Positions 7,621 through 11,796 of a DNA stretch of 11,796 nucleotides are shown here, piece by piece; the first letter of the stretch is position 1; each line of letters opens with the position of its first letter. The position numbers and the translations under genes were made by a program. Below the pieces are notes generated by a model. It ran no database searches, was not told where the DNA came from, and saw nothing but the letters and a program-made list of their open reading frames with translations. The DNA comes from Fidelibacterota bacterium (GTDB lineage Bacteria > Fidelibacterota > UBA2242 > JAFGTP01): contig JAIPHI010000082.1 in assembly GCA_021735285.1 (NCBI GenBank), positions 1-11,796 of the forward strand, read 5' to 3'.

Positions 7621-8697
7621 CTATTCATGCTGATATCCTGGTGTTGGTGAGTCAATAATAACAAAATCTACAGTAGAGTTGTTTGTATCAAATCCAGGAC
7701 TGATTCTTTCCAATGATTGACCACTATATTTGATTAAGCCAACTCCGGCAAAACCGCGATCAACAATATCTTCAATATCTTTTTCATGGGTTGAGGAGGA
7801 TGCATATTCAACACAGTCCAGGACAGATTCAGCATCTATTCCATCCACATAATTTAAATCACTCCCATCTGCTATCAGAATAATATCACCTGTCACTCCA
7901 ACCATGAAATCGAGTGTATGCCCCTCTTCTATATTTTCCAGATTGGGCACATCAGGATTGTCATAGTCACCATAATCCAGACTATTTCTAAATTCAAAAT
8001 CCGCATTGCTCAGATCAATACTTTTCTCTCCATTGAACACTTCTTGCTTGTGATTAAATGCATCCTGAGCTATGACTACAAAAGAATCCGGAGGAACGGG
8101 ATAATCCTGAGTGCCTCCTAATGGCTCTCCTGGAAATTGAAATATGTAAGTTACACTTTCCAGCCAGGTTCCCATTCTACAAAAAACCATCCCATCCAGA
8201 TAAACTGTATCTTCAGAAGAATTGTATAATTCAAAAAATTGATCGTAAAAATAGAATATTTTATTAGGGGGGCCACAAGTATAAAGCTCATTGATCTTTA
8301 TACCGGGCGACGTTCCTGATACAATCGTATAAACAGTATCCTGATAGGATTCATTGTTCCCGGGAGAGAGAATTTTACTGGCTGTTACCATTATTGTGTC
8401 TGTGGAAGTAGAGTCCAGATAAGATTTAATAGTTGCCTTTCCCTGGATATGTAAGGAATATTCTGCAAAAGGAATATTCTGAAAGACGACCATGCCTTCT
8501 GCATTAGTTGTATCTTTAAAAGCGGAAAGATTATAATCATTTGTGTTCAATGTTACTGGAATATCTTTTAACAACTGGTCTTCATACTTAACAAAAATCC
8601 GGATCGATAATTCCTGATCATGCAAAGAAGGCTGATCTCTAAAACATCCTGCTAAAAATACTATACCTAAACTCAGATATATCAGCTTTTTTACCAT
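7621..8697 (-). CDS. DUF4876-like outer-envelope lipoprotein, first copy (Lipo1)
   Basis: This is a complete 358-residue lipoprotein. Its signal peptide ends in the classical lipobox L-A-G-C, with Cys18 lipidated. Residues about 28-105 form an Ig- or carboxypeptidase-regulatory-like sandwich (DTTNAEGMVVFQNIPFAEYSL). Residues about 131-300 form a lamin-tail-like core with IKINELYTCG, FYFYDQFFELYNSSEDTVYLDG, DYPVPPDSFVVIAQDAFNH and DLSNADFEFRN, followed by a conserved C-terminal LERISPGFDTNNSTVDF. The YP-x-PP-x-(S/N)-x-x-(V/I)IAQDA-x-NH and DLS-x-ADFE blocks are shared with Lipo2 and fit DUF4876 as I remember it. Its ATG overlaps the TBDR1 stop in ATGGTAA, and GGAGG lies 10 nt upstream within TBDR1. 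It has mature cysteines (141, 173, 295) not shared in position with Lipo2. The role is unknown; partnership with the receptor is inferred from coupling and from the repeated arrangement. Confidence 0.9.
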   Translation of the reverse strand: MVKKLIYLSLGIVFLAGCFRDQPSLHDQELSIRIFVKYEDQLLKDIPVTLNTNDYNLSAFKDTTNAEGMVVFQNIPFAEYSLHIQGKATIKSYLDSTSTDTIMVTASKILSPGNNESYQDTVYTIVSGTSPGIKINELYTCGPPNKIFYFYDQFFELYNSSEDTVYLDGMVFCRMGTWLESVTYIFQFPGEPLGGTQDYPVPPDSFVVIAQDAFNHKQEVFNGEKSIDLSNADFEFRNSLDYGDYDNPDVPNLENIEEGHTLDFMVGVTGDIILIADGSDLNYVDGIDAESVLDCVEYASSSTHEKDIEDIVDRGFAGVGLIKYSGQSLERISPGFDTNNSTVDFVIIDSPTPGYQHE

Positions 8698-11309
8698 TGT
8701 GTACTTACCTCCAGTCCATAATAGATTTCTGGATTTAGCTCTTTATTACTGTTCCTGAAAGGATTGATCCATAGAGCACGATCATCGAAAATATTATTAA
8801 TATAGAGAGAAAGTTCTGTATTTTGTGAAAGTGATTTTGTTATTCTAAAATTAAAGAGCCAATGTCCTCCATAATCAAATAATTCATTATCCCACCAATA
8901 AGTCATACCTTGATAAAAAGTTCGCTTGATCTCATCAACTTCTTTAGTTGTTTGAGCTGAATTATAGACCTCTTTTTTATTATCAACCGGAATATACTGA
9001 GCATCAAGAGTAATCCAGGTGCCAAGTCTTTGACTGACATAATTTAATTGATAATCAATAATAAATTTCTCTCGCCAGGTTGTGGAAGGTTTATACCAGA
9101 AATTTTCTCCTTCTGATGTGTCTGCTCTGTTATCATAAACTTTTCCTGTCCGACCTATTTCCGAGTACCGATAAGTGAAATTCATTTTAAGCTGGAGATT
9201 ATAAACTCGTTTTGTTCTCATAGTTAATTCAGTACCATAGGAATCTTTCCATCCTTTATTTTCATAAATATTATAATCAGCCGCAGTGATTGTATCTGGT
9301 TTTATTTCATAGCCAAAAGGATAATATGTGCGGATAGGTCGATTATTGTTGCTCGTGTAATATCCGGTCAAAGAGAAACCAATGACATTACTAGGTCGCC
9401 AATCAATAGACGCTTCATATTTATTTGTGGTATAGGCCTTTAAATCAGGATTTTGTTGTGAATGAGATTCTTCAACTTTTACAGAATCTTCATTTAAGTA
9501 CTCATAATATTCAGGTTCCAAGTAAATATAGGCCAGTGAGATTGACTTGGCACTCTTACCTGCTCCGATTCTAAATCTGAGATCATCATTGATAAAATAT
9601 TGAAAATTAAAGCGGGGGCATAAATATTCGCCATGCCGGGTTTCCAGGAAGCTACTTTCAAGATCCAAGCCAGTAGGATTAAAAGCGCTATATCTTACTC
9701 CCAGTTGTAAGTTATATTTCTTATCCAGCAAACTACCTGTTATATTATCCTGAAGAAATAAATTATATTCCTGCAAATTAGAATATTCATCAAAACTATA
9801 GGAATGTCGAGTTGAATAAAATCCATAATAATTCCAGTAAGGATCTAGCTGCAATCCATCTCCTGTATTTTCCTCATAATTAAATGCCAAACCAGTACTG
9901 ATATTATGAGTCTGCCCCCAAAAATTGAACTCCTGATTGCGTTTTAATTGTCCATTCAAGCGCCATTCATATCCAATTGTCTGTCTTTTACCAATAAACT
10001 GAGATAGAACAGTATCTGATAGCTCTTGACCATAATAATCAATACTTGTGTCGGCCGGAATAATAACCTGATCAGCGACAAGTTTTTCTTTGAATTCTTT
10101 GCGGCGATTGATGTGTAGGGTCAAAAGTCCATTATACTCTCTGTCATTCCGGGGCAGGTAATCAAAAGAAAAAGAACCGGAGGCTCGATAACCTCTATTA
10201 TAATCCTTCAATTTATATATTCCGCTCGGTTTATCACTATCAATTGTGCGTGTATAAGTTGTATAAAAACGTGTGGTTAGTTTATCATTTAAAAAAGGCC
10301 GTGAATAATTCATTTTTCCATATATTCTATGGTATTCATCACCTTTTTCACGTAAATCTCTTTCGCTGTATCCATAATTCAAATGGTAATCAATTAGTCC
10401 TTTTTTTAATTTAAAACCATCACTGAAACTGGCTGTCTTCGTATCCGGATTCAATTTGGCTTTGAGTTTCGGTTGAACATAACCACTTTTAGTTGTGACT
10501 TTAATCAGACCATTACTAAAATCTCCATATTCAGCCGATGGTATGCCACTTATAACTTCCACTGATTCAATATTATCAGCTGGTATTGTCCGCAGATCAA
10601 CGCCCCCCTTACCACTTGCCATAGCATTTGCTCCGCTGGAAATTTCATTACCATCTACAATAATTGTACTCCCAAAAGATTCAAGCAGGCCTTGAGTTCC
10701 TGAGACTGTGACCGAACGAATGCCTACCATACTTCTCTCTGAGAGACCGGGATTTTTTGATTTTTCAATTCCAGGTACAAGATTCAGAATATCTCCCAGA
10801 CTAGTTGCCTGTAGATGTTCTATTTCACCTGAATTGATTTTGCGTGTGGTAACTGCTTCTTCTGGAATCACTTCCTCACCGTGGGAGCGGACTTCTATCC
10901 CTCCAATCATAAAACAGTAATCTGATCTATTTCTACCACGTTTCTTTTGATGGTGTTTATTCCTTCCCAGCCCATACTTCTCTCGGCAATTTGCTTTGAG
11001 CAAAAGATCAATATTACATTCATAAGTTCGGTTAGCCTCCACCTTTAGATCGAATAAAATATTTTTATAATAATCAGGTTTGGAAGCTTCAAGCTTGTAA
11101 TTCCCGGGTACTACATGATCGATAAAATAATGGCCTTCCTCATTTGTGACAACCGATCTTAGAACTTCATTTTCAGGTATTTTGATCAACTTAACTATAG
11201 CATAGTCTAAGGCCTTATGATCAAGTCTCCTTCTAATGGTTCCATTAATATTGGAAGCCGTCAATAGGGCAGGGATAAAACACAATATAAAAATCATTAA
11301 TCTGCGCAT
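8691..11309 (-). CDS. TonB-dependent outer-membrane receptor, first copy (TBDR1)
   Basis: This is an 872-residue receptor with a signal peptide (about 1-18), a carboxypeptidase-regulatory-like domain (about 20-103, with VVTNEEGHYFIDHVVPGNYKLEASKPDY), a plug (about 157-275, with SGEIEHLQATSLGDILNLVPG, STIIVDGNEISSG, and EVISGIPSAEYGDFSNGLIKVTTKSG) and a large barrel ending in an aromatic residue (Trp). Between the N-terminal domain and the plug it carries an insertion absent from TBDR2: residues 108-132, Cys-flanked, very basic, with a His-His pair. This is the periplasmic region where a TonB box would normally lie, and I could not assign a TonB box by eye. GGGTGG lies 8 bases before the ATG. 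It heads the module with Lipo1 (7-nt overlap), the barrel and the propeller. The substrate is not deducible; iron chelates, cobalamin, other metals, glycans or peptides remain possible. Confidence 0.93.
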   Translation of the reverse strand: MRRLMIFILCFIPALLTASNINGTIRRRLDHKALDYAIVKLIKIPENEVLRSVVTNEEGHYFIDHVVPGNYKLEASKPDYYKNILFDLKVEANRTYECNIDLLLKANCREKYGLGRNKHHQKKRGRNRSDYCFMIGGIEVRSHGEEVIPEEAVTTRKINSGEIEHLQATSLGDILNLVPGIEKSKNPGLSERSMVGIRSVTVSGTQGLLESFGSTIIVDGNEISSGANAMASGKGGVDLRTIPADNIESVEVISGIPSAEYGDFSNGLIKVTTKSGYVQPKLKAKLNPDTKTASFSDGFKLKKGLIDYHLNYGYSERDLREKGDEYHRIYGKMNYSRPFLNDKLTTRFYTTYTRTIDSDKPSGIYKLKDYNRGYRASGSFSFDYLPRNDREYNGLLTLHINRRKEFKEKLVADQVIIPADTSIDYYGQELSDTVLSQFIGKRQTIGYEWRLNGQLKRNQEFNFWGQTHNISTGLAFNYEENTGDGLQLDPYWNYYGFYSTRHSYSFDEYSNLQEYNLFLQDNITGSLLDKKYNLQLGVRYSAFNPTGLDLESSFLETRHGEYLCPRFNFQYFINDDLRFRIGAGKSAKSISLAYIYLEPEYYEYLNEDSVKVEESHSQQNPDLKAYTTNKYEASIDWRPSNVIGFSLTGYYTSNNNRPIRTYYPFGYEIKPDTITAADYNIYENKGWKDSYGTELTMRTKRVYNLQLKMNFTYRYSEIGRTGKVYDNRADTSEGENFWYKPSTTWREKFIIDYQLNYVSQRLGTWITLDAQYIPVDNKKEVYNSAQTTKEVDEIKRTFYQGMTYWWDNELFDYGGHWLFNFRITKSLSQNTELSLYINNIFDDRALWINPFRNSNKELNPEIYYGLEVSTQW
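8708..8712 (-). promoter_or_regulatory. Ribosome binding site (GGAGG) of Lipo1 inside the end of TBDR1
   Basis: GGAGG lies 10 nt before the Lipo1 ATG at 8697, inside the last TBDR1 codons. The ATG shares bases with the receptor stop (ATGGTAA). This supports the start and coupled translation. Confidence 0.6.
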
Positions 11310-11317
11310 AATTTAAA

Positions 11318-11323
11318 CCACCC
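11318..11323 (-). promoter_or_regulatory. Ribosome binding site (GGGTGG) of TBDR1
   Basis: On the minus strand GGGTGG is followed by 8 AT-rich bases and ATG at 11309, which supports this start. The 60 bases upstream are strongly AT-rich and could hold a promoter, but no convincing -35/-10 or Bacteroidota-type pair was identified. Confidence 0.5.
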
Positions 11324-11395
11324 TTAAAATTATCTAAAATAATTCACAGCAATTGAATTTAAATAAAAAAAAGCAAACTCAAAATTAATAGTAAT

Positions 11396-11440
11396 GGGTC
11401 AAAAACAAGCCCAATTCTAAGAATTAAAGCTTTGTTACCC
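11396..11440 (-). terminator. Imperfect stem-loop after the M16 peptidase gene, candidate terminator
   Basis: On the minus strand GGGT pairs with ACCC, AACAA(A)GC pairs with GCTTGTT with a bulged A, and a perfect inner AATTC-TTA-GAATT hairpin forms the tip. It begins 2 bases after the peptidase stop. What follows is AT-rich rather than a strict T-run. It probably separates the peptidase transcript from the receptor module. Confidence 0.45.
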
Positions 11441-11442
11441 GA

Positions 11443-11796
11443 TTATTTAAAACTATCCAGGGCATCTTCTTGCAGATCACCGGAAACAGATATTATGTAA
11501 TTCTCGGTATCAAGATATTTGTTGGCCACCCGCTTAACATCTTCCAATGTAACCGCCATAATCCTATCCTTTGCATTGTCAAAATAATCCAAAGGCTGAT
11601 CATAGCGAAGCATATTATAAACCAGATTGCCAATATCATCTTTGGCTCTGACTCTGTAGCCCAGCAAAGAGATTCCTCTATATTTAGCTTTTTCAAGCTC
11701 ATCCTGAGTAATGCCTTTCTTCTGCACCTTTTCAATCTGTTCAAATATTCCACTGATCATTTCTTTAGCATTATCCTTATCGGTTTTTGTGCGTAT
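11443..11796 (-). CDS. M16 (insulinase-type) zinc metallopeptidase, C-terminal end only
   Basis: The frame is open to the right edge and gives the last 117 residues of a larger protein. The pattern is that of the C-terminal M16 domain: a helix with ITQDELEKAKYRGISLLGYRVRAKDDIGNLVYNML, then the hallmark VTLEDVKRVANKYLDTENYIISVSGD near the end. The HxxEH zinc motif lies in the N-terminal domain and is outside the window, so activity cannot be judged. Members are often pairs of secreted or periplasmic M16 proteins in such bacteria. A 133-base gap with a stem-loop separates it from TBDR1, so it is probably a separate unit. Confidence 0.85.
   Translation of the reverse strand: MRTKTDKDNAKEMISGIFEQIEKVQKKGITQDELEKAKYRGISLLGYRVRAKDDIGNLVYNMLRYDQPLDYFDNAKDRIMAVTLEDVKRVANKYLDTENYIISVSGDLQEDALDSFK

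Noticed and set aside
7584..7664. Longer N-terminus for the barrel protein starting at 7664
   Set aside because: It would overlap the lipoprotein gene and put a basic, polar extension before an otherwise clean signal peptide. The AAGGA site points to 7583.
10495..10920. Two plus-strand open frames opposite the TBDR1 plug region, and a similar one at 2956-3204 opposite the TBDR2 plug
   Set aside because: They mirror each other only because the receptor plug sequence is conserved between paralogues. They are antisense shadows of real genes.
11310..11395. Riboswitch or iron-box upstream of TBDR1
   Set aside because: The region is short and AT-rich. I saw no cobalamin-box-like sequence, Fur-like palindrome or complex fold that I could support.

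Overview
This is an AT-rich window in which every supported gene lies on the minus strand, so it reads from right to left. The content points to a Gram-negative bacterium of the FCB group (Bacteroidota and relatives). It has TonB-dependent receptors with an N-terminal carboxypeptidase-regulatory-like domain, lipoproteins resembling the DUF4876 family, and a surface protein ending in a type IX secretion (T9SS) type A sorting domain with the NYPNPFNP motif. Most genes are preceded by clear Shine-Dalgarno sequences (GGAGG, AAGGA), which is uncommon in core Bacteroidota. That and the NYPNPFNP tail suit a deeper branch such as Calditrichota, Ignavibacteriota, Marinimicrobia, KSB1 or Cloacimonadota. 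The lineage cannot be settled from this window.

Layout from right to left: the C-terminal end of an M16 (insulinase-type) peptidase (11796-11443); a stem-loop that may end its transcript; a first TonB-dependent receptor (TBDR1, 11309-8691); a lipoprotein whose start overlaps the receptor's stop (Lipo1, 8697-7621); a probable outer-membrane beta-barrel protein resembling DUF6850 (7583-6129); a large Asp-box / YCF48-type beta-propeller protein with a T9SS tail (6066-3874); a strong hairpin (3853-3820); a second, paralogous receptor (TBDR2, 3770-1044); and a second lipoprotein, again overlapping the receptor's stop, that runs off the left edge (Lipo2, from 1057).

The main point of interest is two copies, in the same order, of a receptor-lipoprotein module. 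The right-hand copy also carries a barrel protein and a secreted double-length propeller. Family knowledge suggests an envelope system that takes up or handles a ligand: the receptor for TonB-driven import, the lipoprotein as a partner on the envelope, the barrel in the outer membrane, and the propeller on the cell surface or released. The ligand is not identifiable here. No RNA genes, CRISPR arrays, insertion sequences or phage genes were seen. No gene-free stretch exceeds 300 bases.
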